Shown: positions 35,119 through 45,667 of the stretch, in pieces
Position numbering within the stretch: the first letter of the stretch is position 1
How the letters are laid out: every line of letters begins with the position of its first letter
Assembly (NCBI RefSeq): GCF_050908995.1
Contig: NC_135119.1
Span: 11,594,001-11,658,000, forward strand
DNA from: Andrena cerasifolii
Taxonomy: Eukaryota; Arthropoda; Insecta; Hymenoptera; Andrenidae
Reading direction: 5' to 3'
Length of the DNA stretch: 64,000 nt
Notes under the pieces: model-generated
Seen by the model: the letters and a program-made list of their open reading frames with translations, nothing else
Databases searched by the model: none
What the model was told of the DNA's origin: nothing
Position numbers and translations under genes: made by a program

Positions 35119-37255
35119 GCAAGTCGAAGATGAGGCAGAGTTGCCAAATTAATTCTTCATCTTATCGTCGAAATAATTCCAGTACGAGCTTCCTTCGGTA
35201 CTAGGGGCGTATGGCAAATTCGAAGGAACTTGAAAGAAACATATGGATTCGCTTCGTACGATCGGAGGGCCAGAATCCGCGAGTCGATTTGCTCGCAGCA
35301 AGGGGTCGAATGCAGACAAAGTAAACGGGGGTGAGAGAGTGGAGACATACGAGAAGTTACTCTGGGTAATAACCGAGCGGCGGAGCTGAATTGCCTCGGA
35401 CGCGATACTCTGGACGTCCAACCGGAGGCGGATCCGGTATCACGTCACGCTCGTGTATATCGTGGTTGCGCCAGACCTCAGAGGATCGCGTGTTTCCTCG
35501 AGATCTCTGATGGATCGGAGTCTGGAAAAATCCCTGCCGTCGGCTCACGCTGTCTACTTACCTCCGTGAGCGGCCCGGCTGTTTTTAAGCTGGCCATTTT
35601 TAATCCTCCCTCGCCGTCGCGTCTCTCTCTTTGCGCTCCGTCTCACCTTCTCAACGTCGCTTTTCTCTCCGCCGATCTATTCTTGAACCATCGATCACTA
35701 TTTTCAGTGAGCGTGACTTTGAAGAAGCTGCTGACACTCTTAAGTGATTCAGCTCTTCTAATTGAACTGGAACGCAACTAATTTTATAACGAACTTAGCC
35801 CGAATTGAATTGAGACGAATGCAGAAGGTTCTAAGAGTTTTCAGACTAATAACGTAGCTGGTAGACCAGGGAACAGGTACCTAGGTATAGGGAGCTACAA
35901 ATATTTCCACTGCGAACTAAACAGAAGAAAGACACGCGGCAGCAACGAAATCTCGTTATTCACTCAGAGCCGCGCGACGATCTCGGAGCCAGGCTTCCAA
36001 GCGCAACATTTCAGCAAGACCCGTGGGTCTTCGAACCTGCGCCGGCCAAAATGAACGTGCACGGCCGTGACAGACGGGAATGCCCGCGGACAGGGCACGG
36101 AAACGCGCGGATTCCCGCGTGGCTCCCGAAATGGCCAGCACGCGAGCTCTTTGATTTCAATTTTCACGGTGCCTGGCTTGAATGAGCCATTAGCCGCTGG
36201 CACGTGTGCCCCCGCGAACAGACAGTGTGACGCTCCTCTGCAGCGGCGGAGTTTCTGCGACCGCCGAAAATAACTCAGCCGACATTACCGCCGTCCCGTT
36301 TGCCTCCGCCGCGCCCCGTCTATGGCAGGTGCAGCGGCGGTGCAGCAGCATCCTGGTACGCTCACGCAATCGAAATGCAGATTCGCGGAAGGCACGCTCG
36401 TCCCGTTTAGCCTCGCCCACTTAGAGCCAATTAAAATTACCCTTAATTACCTCCCGGCCTACCCGGGTACGCCTTTAATCTTGAAATTTATGAAGCCCGG
36501 CCCGAGAACAAACGCGTCCCTCGATGCTGAAAGGATTCTGATTGATTGCCTCCTCCGGCTGTTCGTTTTCACAGGCTGAGAACGAATTAACAGGATGGAC
36601 TTTGACTCCCGAGTCGCCTAATTGTACGAGGATTGAAAATTTATTAGAAAGTAACGGCGGATTAAGGACGTGCTTGTAACTGGCTTTGGGATTAACTTCG
36701 AGGATGCTGGAAATGGAAACGCGGCGGGAAAGGTCTGGCTCTGTTGCTTGTTGTTTCCCGGGGAAAGTGTTCGAGTCACTCGGGGGATCGTTGGAAAAAC
36801 TCGCAGGTGGAGTTGCACCGAGTCATCTTTTCGAATGTGAGATATTCGAGGCACGCTCTGGACAATGGGCTACTCCCGATACGGGGATAACGATTGAAAC
36901 GGTCAATAGGAAGATCGATGGCCGTTCGACGGCGTTGAATGAATATAAAAGCCGCGCTCGGATCTTGATCGGTCTCATCGACGTGTTCGGGATTAAATCC
37001 CGATTCTTTGACCGTATCTCTCGACTTCCATCGCGATACCAGCGCGTGTCAGCGAGTGGACGTGTCTCGGGAGATCCTCGGGATGATTAACGACGCGGGA
37101 GGATTAATCGTCCGCCTGGATCAAAGTTTCCCAAATTGTAATTATCTCGCATTAATCAAATTAACGGTTCGCAAAAGTTGCCAAACTTTCACCGGTTTCA
37201 ACGTCCGTACGGTCCCACCCATATTTCTCTCGCGCGTGCACCGTACTGTGGCTTA
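35119..37255. other. Unannotated stretch
   Basis: GC-rich unique DNA with short overlapping frames of up to 134 codons (36686-37090 plus). None is recognised. A possible tiny initial exon on the minus strand at 35562-35597 is listed separately. Confidence 0.35.
35562..35597 (-). other. Weak candidate 12-codon initial exon with strong donor
   Basis: On the minus strand an ATG at 35597-35595, preceded by AAAA, opens 12 codons (MASLKTAGPLTE). These end at a consensus donor, GAG followed by GTAAGT (intron starts at 35561, phase 0). No promoter element, downstream exon or homology supports it. A consensus donor is expected by chance a few times in this much DNA, so this is a weak hint only. Confidence 0.15.
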
Positions 37256-38284
37256 CCAGATCCGAAAATAAAAAAGGAGGACAATCTAGCCCGATAATCG
37301 GTTGAAAAGGAGGGCGTTGTAAAATTAAACCAAATTTTTATTATCAACTTTTATTATGTAAGAAAACATTAATGTTTATGAATATGTAATGGCTACAAGA
37401 TTATTGTAATGCAATGTAAACTAGGGCTTGAAACGGTTCCGAAAATAACTATTTAAAACTGTTATACAATATGAAGATTCTGATTGAAATTGTTACGGAG
37501 AACATTTATTCCGAATAAGTGTTATGTAGAATCGAAATTTTCAACTATTATCTGTTCAGGTTACGGTTCCTATTTCCCTCCTCGGTTCCATAACCGTTAT
37601 TTTTTCGGTTCTATATCGATTCCGAAACGGTTCCTGAATCAATTCTTGTATCGACTTTTCCCTAATTGATATCATTAATTATTGTAGCTGCAGATTACTG
37701 TATACGTGTATATTTTTTTACAAAATCCTTATAGAAACAGGAGAAACATTTAACTTCCTATTCTGGATACCATAGTGTGTGTGAATGTAAAGAATATGTA
37801 GCTAATTTATTTATTTCAACGCTTTATTAGAAATCAATGATAGTTATAATTGTTTCTCCTTTTTCTATAAGGATTTTGTAAAAAATATGTACATGTACAG
37901 TAATCTGCAGCTACAATAATAATTAATGATATCAATTAGGGAAAAGTCGACACAAGAATTGATTCGAGAACCGTTTCGGTATCGATATAGAACCGAAAAA
38001 AGAACGGTTATGGAACCAATACGAGAAGGGAAATAGGAACCGTAACTGAAACAGATAATAGTTGGAAATTTCGGTTCTTCGTAACAGTTATTCAGAATAA
38101 AGGTTCCTCATAACAGTTCGGAGAACCGAAATCGATATTATAACAGTTTCCAAGCCCTGATATAAACATTAATGTTTTCTCAAATAATAAACATTGATAC
38201 TTTAAATTTGGTTTTATTTTACAACGTCCTCCCTTCCAAACTATTTCACACCAGATTGTCCTCCTTTTTCATTTTTCGATCTGG
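37256..38284. mobile_element. Outer foldback element split by a hAT-like foldback
   Basis: The arms 37256 to about 37379 and about 38165-38284 are inverted repeats. They share CCAGATC, AAAAAGGAGGACAATCT, GTTGTAAAATWAAACC and GAAAACATTAATGTTTAT. The short loop between them (around 37380-37421) holds the insertion at 37422-38159. Removing that insertion leaves an ordinary foldback of about 290 bp. No clear outer target duplication was found. Confidence 0.75.
37422..38159. mobile_element. 738-bp hAT-like foldback nested in another foldback
   Basis: The ends TAGGGCTTGAAACGG (37422) and the complement of CAGGGCTTGGAAAC (ending 38159) belong to inverted arms of about 315-330 bp, with a centre of about 95 bp. 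The flanking octamers ATGTAAAC (37414-37421) and ATATAAAC (38160-38167) agree at seven of eight positions. This fits the 8-bp duplication of hAT elements. Repeated CGGTTCC-type motifs fill the arms. No transposase is present. Confidence 0.85.
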
Positions 38285-38402
38285 CAAATAGGGATGGAAT
38301 TTTGCCGGGAGAAGCCGCGGCGAATGGATCGCTTGAGTTGTAGATAAAACAAAAAACAAGGACATTTTTAGGTGATAGGAGAACACTACATTTCAGTAAA
38401 AA

Positions 38403-38426
38403 AAAAGGAGGACATGTCCTCCTTTT
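38403..38426. repeat. Perfect 24-bp palindrome
   Basis: AAAAGGAGGACA is followed immediately by its exact reverse complement. The AAAAAGGAGGACA motif is the same as in the ends of the foldback at 37256/38284, so this is probably a fused pair of termini of that family. Confidence 0.7.
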
Positions 38427-40020
38427 GGATACCACATAGTAACCCTAACCATACAGGATGTAATTTAATATCTTAGGACCCACTTTAAAAGAAACATGTT
38501 CCTTATTTTTAGTCTTCTTTATAATCTTCCTCTGTCAGCCTATTTTTAATCTTCGCACGAACTCGATCCAGCACAGAAAAAAGCCTTTATAGGTTTCCTA
38601 ATATCTTAAAATCTCTCGCGCCAACTGTGGCACGCGTGCCGCGTATCTGACCATCCCTAGTGCGCGTACACCATGCTCCGAGTCTGAAGATTCACGAAGA
38701 CGACCAGCCACGCGAAAGATTAAGCGCGAATCAGCCTGTCATCGTCGTGACTGTCCCGGCGAAGGGGATATCGAAAGGGTGGGACCTGAACATCGGTATC
38801 CGGGATGGTTCACACGATAAATCCTCCGCATTTGTCCAGCCCGGTGGTATCTGATCGTCGCGCATGTATCGGCGATGCATCTGCCAGGTGAGAGGTCCGC
38901 GGATGATCCGACGATAGACGTAAACAATGGCGGAAGGTTTGCCATTATTACGACGTATCGTCGCTGTACCGAGGACTGGTTTATGTACGACTGGTGACTC
39001 AGCCACGGAATGCTGCACACGCGCCCTGCCTTGATTGCCTATCAGACTCCGTGGCTCTCGGGCTTCTATAAATAATACGACACACGTATGCGCGTACCTA
39101 CGTATGTACACCACGGTTAGGTCCGCTAGAGATGGGATCAAGCTGGTAATTGATTTGTGGATTCCGAACAATCGGTCGGCGCGCGGCTGGGAAATTTCGA
39201 GCGAATCCGCCAGCTACGAGATTGGATTCCGGGCTGAGGAGGGATCGAGCTTCGAGCTTGAACTTGGTCGGCATCGTGTGAGCCTTGAACTTGGTCGAGT
39301 TTTGAGAGCCACGAAGGTGGATTGTATCGCGAAAGGCTGCTATATGGAGTTGCGGAGTTCACTGTATTACAAGCGACTTGTCGAGTGCCTTATCACAGTC
39401 GAGTGTTTTACCATGCTTGTAATACGTACGCTAGCGTACTCGGGGCCTCAATTTCCCAAGGTGTCGAGGCTATATAAATGCAGCTTGATCCCATCTCTAT
39501 CCTGGAGCAATGAAAGGCTGCCACGGTGTTCTGGCGAGGTGTCGAGGAGACCACATCGGCTGCGTGCAACGTATGCTTCATAACGGCCGGGCCGTGCGTG
39601 CACTCCCGTACACGCGTGACAAAATTGGTGTTAATTAATGCCGCCGCAGGTATTCCGGCTGATCGAAAGCCGCCGAAGGAAAGCCGGTCACGTCCCCACC
39701 GTGTCCAATATGGAAATTTGTTGAGACTGCGAGTCGGGTCAGCTGGGAATTTTGGTTTGGTGAAATTCTTCTCATTCTCCGGTGGAGTATGTAGCAAATA
39801 GAAATGTCTGCCTATAGCGTCCGTTTCTACTTCGAAGTAGTCTAACTGCCTTCAGCTGTTTAGATACAGCATTTCGCGAACTTTTTGTCTGCAAAGTTTA
39901 ACCACCTTCGTTCCGAAAGCAACTTGCGATATTTTAATTTCTACGTGATATCCATTTGAACCATTAAATATATCGAATACCCGGATACAGAAATATTGCA
40001 GTAAAAGGAATGCTACATAT
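38427..40020. other. Unannotated stretch
   Basis: GC-rich unique sequence. A 182-codon plus-strand frame (39035-39583) overlaps a 146-codon minus-strand frame. Neither is recognised and neither has splice or start support. Confidence 0.35.
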
Positions 40021-40022
40021 TA

Positions 40023-40580
40023 GAGTGGAGCTTATTTTTCAACTACGAAAATATGATCTTACCATGTCAATTTGTTCCTTTTTAAAAAAAAATAAAATCG
40101 AGCAGAATATGAGCACAATTGATGCATATATATTTAGGAGTAGCTCAATGATTGTGAAATTTCCAATGTACATGATAATTATATAGAAGGGCACGGAACA
40201 CTAGACATTTTTTCCAATGATTTCATTTATTCATTAAGAAATATCGAAACTGTGAAAACATATTATCGTGCCCCATCTGACGTATAACGAAGTAAAATAA
40301 ATAGTAGATTGTACCCTGACAGCCGGGAACTGTCCGATATCCGATCCTCTGTGAACAATAAATTTAACAAATAATCAAACAGAAATGCAAACGTAAATGT
40401 GTAAATTAAAATATTGTCATTATATGTATGTTGAATTTTCATAATTTCTATAATCTTTGACTCACTTCAGCTGCCCCTAAACATAAGAATGTATTGTCCA
40501 ACGTTTTTGTACAGTGTTTGCATATCTAAAGGAGCAGATCAGGGTGGTAAGACGTTTTTTTAAACTTTTAAGCTCCACCC
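40023..40580. mobile_element. 558-bp TA-flanked TIR element, GRGTGGAGCTTA ends
   Basis: GAGTGGAGCTTATTTTTC (40023) is mirrored by the end at 40580, whose complement reads GGGTGGAGCTTAAAAG. TA lies at 40021-40022 and 40581-40582. The short TIRs and TA target suggest a Tc1/mariner derivative (inference). The AT-rich interior has no long frame. Confidence 0.7.
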
Positions 40581-40582
40581 TA

Positions 40583-41383
40583 CTACATACCTATCACATG
40601 TACCTATAACCTCATCAAGATTTCAATTAAGCAACCGAGGGTCTGAAAGAACCATCCACGCCGCGCCAGGTAAAGAACCGACTCCCCGTATGGAACATTA
40701 CAATGAACCCGTTACATCACCAGGAAACGAAGGTCCATTAACCTTTTGCATCCTAATGCCAGCGAGACGGGGGAGGGCGGGCGGAGGAGGGACGGAAAAA
40801 AGAGGCAAAGAGGAACCGCGGAGTGAATGTAATTAGAAATGTTCGCACCTTCGACTCGCCTTAGCGTTACTTCGGTGCGTACGAACAGAATGCGCACACG
40901 TTTAATGTCCCTCGATGCTCGTGTGTGCAGCTGGGACGAGAAGCGTGTGGGCTGCTGCCCCCCGTCGAAGAGTATTTTAATGACGCGGCAGGCATTACGC
41001 GGACGTAATTTACGTCTTATTGTGCCAGTCCCTAGCCAGTGTATATTTATCGAGTAATGGTCGGACGCTCGATATTTTATTTCCGCGGAAGCGGGCTAAA
41101 CACAAGCACCGGGGCGGTGCTGTTGTTTCTAATAGAACGTTTTGATCGTTTTCTCGATCGGCCGGCGAAGTTTATTCTGCCAGCCTGCCGGCTGTAATTT
41201 GCGCGTTCCCTGTGCCCGTCGAACGCAAACGATTTCCACGTTCCTCTCCGTCTCTGTCAGGGGTTTCCTTCTTGAAGGAAGCCCTCCTTGGCGATCGCCG
41301 GTGGAACGAACGTTTACAACGGGGCATGGAAGGAATTTAGGGAAAGTTAGACAACGACTTCAGGGTCGAAACCTCACCCTTTT
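40583..41383. other. Unannotated stretch
   Basis: Unique GC-rich DNA with short frames of up to 111 codons and nothing recognisable. Confidence 0.35.
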
Positions 41384-41391
41384 CTCTAACA

Positions 41392-41618
41392 CAGTGTTTA
41401 CCAACATTTTTTCAGTCGCGATCCCCTTTTATAATACTCAAATAACCTGCCCCCTCCTTCCATACAAGTTAAGGTAAATTTGACGAGGTAAAGAAAACAT
41501 TTTACAAATAGGTATTTCAGACTATAATTCTAATTTAATAATATTTAAAAAATGAACCCAGGAAACCGTGGCGACCCTCCAGAAAACACTTTCGCGACCC
41601 ACAGGTTGGGAATCACTG
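41392..41618 (+). mobile_element. 227-bp hAT MITE, copy 1
   Basis: CAGTGTTTACCAACA (41392) and the complement of CAGTGATTCCCAACCTGTGG (ending 41618) are classic hAT termini. The octamers CTCTAACA (41384-41391) and GTCTAACA (41619-41626) match at seven of eight positions as a target duplication. It is non-coding. A truncated relative in the opposite orientation lies at 43468. Confidence 0.9.
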
Positions 41619-41626
41619 GTCTAACA

Positions 41627-42455
41627 TTTATTTTATTAAATATTGCTGCGTTACTCTTGTAGAGTGTTTCAACAATAAATATTCGAGACAGATTAAAGTT
41701 CACCGCGAGTTCTCTAATCGCGAGTTCGCGTCGATTTGTGGCAACTGTTGCCCGTAAACCATCTAATCAAAAATCTGCTGAATATTTTCAAACGGAAATC
41801 AATGAAGTGAGATTATGTTGCGTTTCCACGAAGGTACTTTACACCACACCACGGTCCCCATAAATGTAATCTCGCCTGGCCACAATAAAGCGCCGTTTAC
41901 CTCCGTCCGTTCGATACCGAAACGAGCGATCTGTATAACTCAGTATTTCACTACGCTCGATAAACGACGCGCGAGCAAATACGATTTCAATGTGCACCCA
42001 CAATTCTCGGGACGGAACAGAATCGGGCGTCGAGGCGTAAACAGCGAACGTCCATGCACAAGATAGGCCTTTAAGGTGGGCCACGTCCGCTCCGTTCGCA
42101 ATAAGACATAACAACGAAACGCGGCGGGCAAATAATAACGCGATACGCGCTCGCCGTTCGCGCGTATCTGCATATAAACCGTGAGTAATGCACCAGGGAC
42201 GACCGCAACGTACCGGTGCTGCTATCGGAGGAAATTCGTGCGTCGTTTTTTTCTCATGCAAATCGGGCCGTGAGTAATGCTGATGTTGCGTTGCAACAGT
42301 ATTTTAGCTTGAAAAGGGGAACAACGTTGCTGGGGTTGTGGGTGATCCTGTCACGTGGGCGAATATTGGACGTTAATCATCTCGGAGCATTTTGTTACTG
42401 TATATCTTTTGCTATGTCCAAGGAACATTTACGGCTGCACTCTGCAAACGCAAAT
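41627..42455. other. Unannotated stretch
   Basis: Contains a 140-codon minus-strand frame (41839-42261) with overlapping plus-strand frames. None is recognisable. No repeat was seen. Confidence 0.35.
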
Positions 42456-43276
42456 TGAGGACCTTGCGGCAAGAGCGGCGTGGCTCCATTTTTGACAGTC
42501 TTTGAGTTACGAAGTTTTTCATGTACCTACGTAAAAAAAATTCTACATCGTTTTATGCAAATCCGATAACAAAGGAGCAATTTATTGCAAATTTTGAACC
42601 TGCACTCGTTACTGTTTTATTTCATACGAATGCACAAGTCCCACCTTGTAAATAGACTTTTTATAAGGATATTTTATGTCTACTACAAATGAAGGGTAAG
42701 GGGAAAACAGGGAATGTCCATTTTTCGTGATTTTGCGATTTGTAGTATATTTTGTTGGTGGCAACTGGGACTATAGGACTGTCGAATCACAGAGGTGTAT
42801 ACGTTCAAATAGTTTCTGTCGTCAAGGTAATACAAGAAATTATTTAAGGACATTATATAAGAAAATTAAATTCGTTTAATGTTGTTTCATTTCTAACGTT
42901 AGCTTTACTAAGGTATTAAAATTTAATTTTCTCGATGAAGCTGTTTTGTGACATTCACTGCGTTTCCCCTTACCCTTCAAATGTCAACACATTTTTTCCA
43001 TATTTGATTAATGAAGCAACCATAAATCAATAAATTGTGTTTTTTATTGTGCACAGTTATTAAAAAGCAACCTTTTTTGTACACGTTGGTGCAAAATTCG
43101 TCAAAAATAGGAATAAAAACTTATCAACTTACTACTTATTATGTAAAAATATATAATTTTCAATTAGTGTTCTCTGTTTAATATTAAGTCAAGGCAATAA
43201 TTTTATAAACAGTTTTGTTTAATATACTCAAAGTTGGTAAAGATGGAGCTGCACCCCTTTTGTTGCAAGGTCCTCA
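42456..43276. mobile_element. 821-bp TIR element containing a nested element
   Basis: TGAGGACCTTGCGGCAAG (42456) opens a terminal repeat of about 57 bp. Its mirror ends at 43276, and both include GCTCCAT and CTTTGAG. The flanks show no convincing duplication. A second element (42692-42977) is inserted inside it. AT-rich and non-coding. Confidence 0.75.
42692..42977. mobile_element. 286-bp nested element with 6-bp duplication CAAATG
   Basis: AAGGGTAAGGGGAAAACAGG (42692) is mirrored by the end at 42977, whose complement reads AAGGGTAAGGGGAAACGCAG. CAAATG flanks it on both sides (42686-42691 and 42978-42983). It must be younger than the element it interrupts. I cannot assign a superfamily. Six-bp duplications are uncommon among insect DNA transposons. 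Confidence 0.8.
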
Positions 43277-43359
43277 GTTACTCTTCTACTCTTGAAAGAA
43301 TTGAATTCGTGTCTACTTAACCTTTCTAGAATATCATTCAACTATTCCCTGCACTTATA

Positions 43360-43389
43360 TTAGGCCGGTGCAAAAGTTCGTTCGCTTTA
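43360..43389 (+). mobile_element. Solo mariner-type terminal repeat
   Basis: TTAGGCCGGTGCAAAAGTTC matches the well-known mariner terminus TTAGGTTGGTGCAAAAGT at most positions. No mirrored partner and no transposase follow. The adjoining DNA is a truncated hAT MITE, so this is a remnant. Confidence 0.6.
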
Positions 43390-43467
43390 TCGAGCCAAAC
43401 TCTTTATTAAAAGTAAAAGTATATTACACCTTTTCTTAACCAAACTATCTCCCTTGGCTCTCTACGA

Positions 43468-43673
43468 GTGAAGTGTTTTCTGTGGGTTCGCCACTGTTTT
43501 ATATATATATATTTTTTTTAAATATTATTAAGTTGGAATTATATTCTGAAGTTTGTCTGAATGAGTTTCCTTTACCTTATTAAATTTACCCTATCTTATA
43601 CGTGGGTGGGAGTCGCAAGTTATTTGTATATTATAAAAGGGAATGGCGACTCGAAAAAAATTGCGAAACACTG
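43468..43673 (-). mobile_element. Truncated hAT MITE, copy 2
   Basis: Read on the minus strand from 43673 (CAGTGTTTCGCAA), it aligns with the element at 41392 to within about 27 bp of its far end, where the CAGTGATTCCCAACC terminus is missing. It includes an expanded (TA)n run near 43498-43510. The truncation lies close to the solo mariner terminus, which suggests a rearrangement there. Confidence 0.8.
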
Positions 43674-45274
43674 AATTAGGCGGAAGAATCTATTTAGTCG
43701 CAACTAAATCGTGGATTAAACGAGCACTTACTCTCTCTGCGCAATCTCCCTATAACCCGACTGGCGATTTGGTGAAACACCTCCAGTGCCAATGAATATC
43801 TGGCCGATCGAAAAGAAAGCGTTAAGCCACTCCGCGAACGGATCACGAGAGATCACCGGCGGAGGATCCCCGGTGCACGAGGCTGGATATCGGCAAATCT
43901 GAAATTCCCTCGCAGGGGCTCCTCTCGTTCCTCTTTCTATTCGTCGCCGTTTCGCCCCGGCTACATCTAAGCACGGGTAAAAAGAATCCTGGTGGATCGT
44001 GCGAGAAACCTTTCGGGTTCAGCTGGAGCGTCTCCTCTCGGTCTGCACGAGAATCCAACGAGATTGGAAGCTCGATTCTCGTTCCTCGCGTTCCCGTAGC
44101 GTTTAATGCCCTCGCTGTTCTCTCTTTTCACGATGCTCCTCCACGCCGCCGTGGCGAGGCGAGGATCGTAATTCGGTATCGAGCACGCGAGGGGCCACTC
44201 TTCTGAATACGAATTCGGTCGAGGGCGTATTGTCGGACGCATAATAGAACGATTTTCAAATTGCTTCCGAGCCATCCAAGGTATATGAGAGTAGAGGTCC
44301 GCGAAAAGAGATATCAGGCTGGCTATAAGGATCTTAAAAAGCCATTCCGAGCATTCATTACTTCTGGGTAAATCGGTCAGGTTCTCATAGAACCCATACG
44401 TTCCGTTTTATTTTAATCGACGTGTAAAGCGCAACTTGGCAGAATAGATCGAGGAGAAAGCGCCTCACCTTTGCTTTCAACACACCTCTTGCGTGTAAGA
44501 ACAAGCGAACACCGGCCGAGACACGAAGACAGGAAACGCTTGTCCGCGCGAGGATAAATCCTGTGACACGTTTCGAGTTCGATCTTAACGAGGAGGAACG
44601 CCGGGCGCTGGTTCTCGCCGTAAATCATTCGCGATTCACGCTTATCTGCCTTGTTATATCTGCTTAGCAGAAATGTTCTGTGCCCGGGGTGACCTTTGCT
44701 CGTGGCTTCGGGACCACGAGCAGTGTCATTCTGGACATCCCCGGCAGTGGTCGGATGAAGAACGACCGGAGGGGCCCGTCGTCAGCCTGGCCGGCGGTTC
44801 CCCGTCGAAAACGGGACCGAACGTTAACGATTCCGCCGCGAAGCACCGTGACGAATAATCTTGACGACGGGACCTCCGATCCCGCGCGATTCGTCTTCGC
44901 GATCTTGAAAATAATCGGACGGGGTCGAGTGCAATTGACCTGGGGCAGATTCTTGATACTCGGGCCAGCCTGGGCAGATCGCTACGAATATTATCGGTCT
45001 TTGTGTTTCGTTAAAGGGGGAACATCACTGTGACGGCCTGAAAAGAAAGCCATTCTTAAGAATTTTTTTCAGGAATAATTTACAACTGTCGTATAAAATT
45101 TTAATTACCTATCTTTAGTACAATGTCTTACGAAACTATACAAAAAAATAAATAGAAAAACATGCATAAATTTTAATATATTAATTAATCTTCTAGACCC
45201 CTTACGCGCGCTGGTAGAATTTGTGACTATGGAACAGCAGGTCGGAAATCAAATTTCATTTTTTTTTTATAGGC
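43674..45274. other. Unannotated stretch
   Basis: GC-rich to 45.0 kb with frames of up to 117 codons overlapping on both strands, then AT-rich. Nothing was recognised. Confidence 0.35.
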
Positions 45275-45276
45275 TA

Positions 45277-45665
45277 AGGTGAATGTCCCAATTTCAGCTC
45301 ATTTCCCCATTTCTGATCATTTCGTATTTTTCTTATTATTATATGCGTTACGTTTGTACTATAGTTGCAAGAAAATAATTCTAAATTATTTAAACATTCA
45401 CGCGAGTGTTGCGCGAACTTGGGTCAATACATACATCGCTATTTTTCAGGAGCAGAGATACAGACATTTAGAGGATTATATATTTAATTACAAATTACTA
45501 ATAGTTAAACGTCTTGAAATATCTTTCTTAAATAGTTTTTGAATTGGTTGATTCATTATTAAAGAATTAATCAATTACTCTGCAAATTTTGATCGCAAAC
45601 AATTTTTTCACACCTTCTTTATGACGAGTAACCTCTTAAATGAGCAGAAATGGGGACAGTCACCT
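45277..45665 (+). mobile_element. 389-bp MITE with AGGTGAATGTCCC ends, copy 2
   Basis: It aligns end to end with 13912-14282. It differs by an extra terminal-motif-like segment near 45301-45318. TA flanks it at 45275-45276 and 45666-45667. The left flank CTAA shows that the target is TA and not TTAA. The right terminus has mutated (GGGGACAGTCACCT). A short frame inside is not a gene. Confidence 0.9.
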
Positions 45666-45667
45666 TA

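Noticed and set aside
39035..39583. 182-codon plus-strand frame as a gene
   Set aside because: Overlaps a 146-codon antisense frame, has no family resemblance, and no acceptor or donor bounds it.
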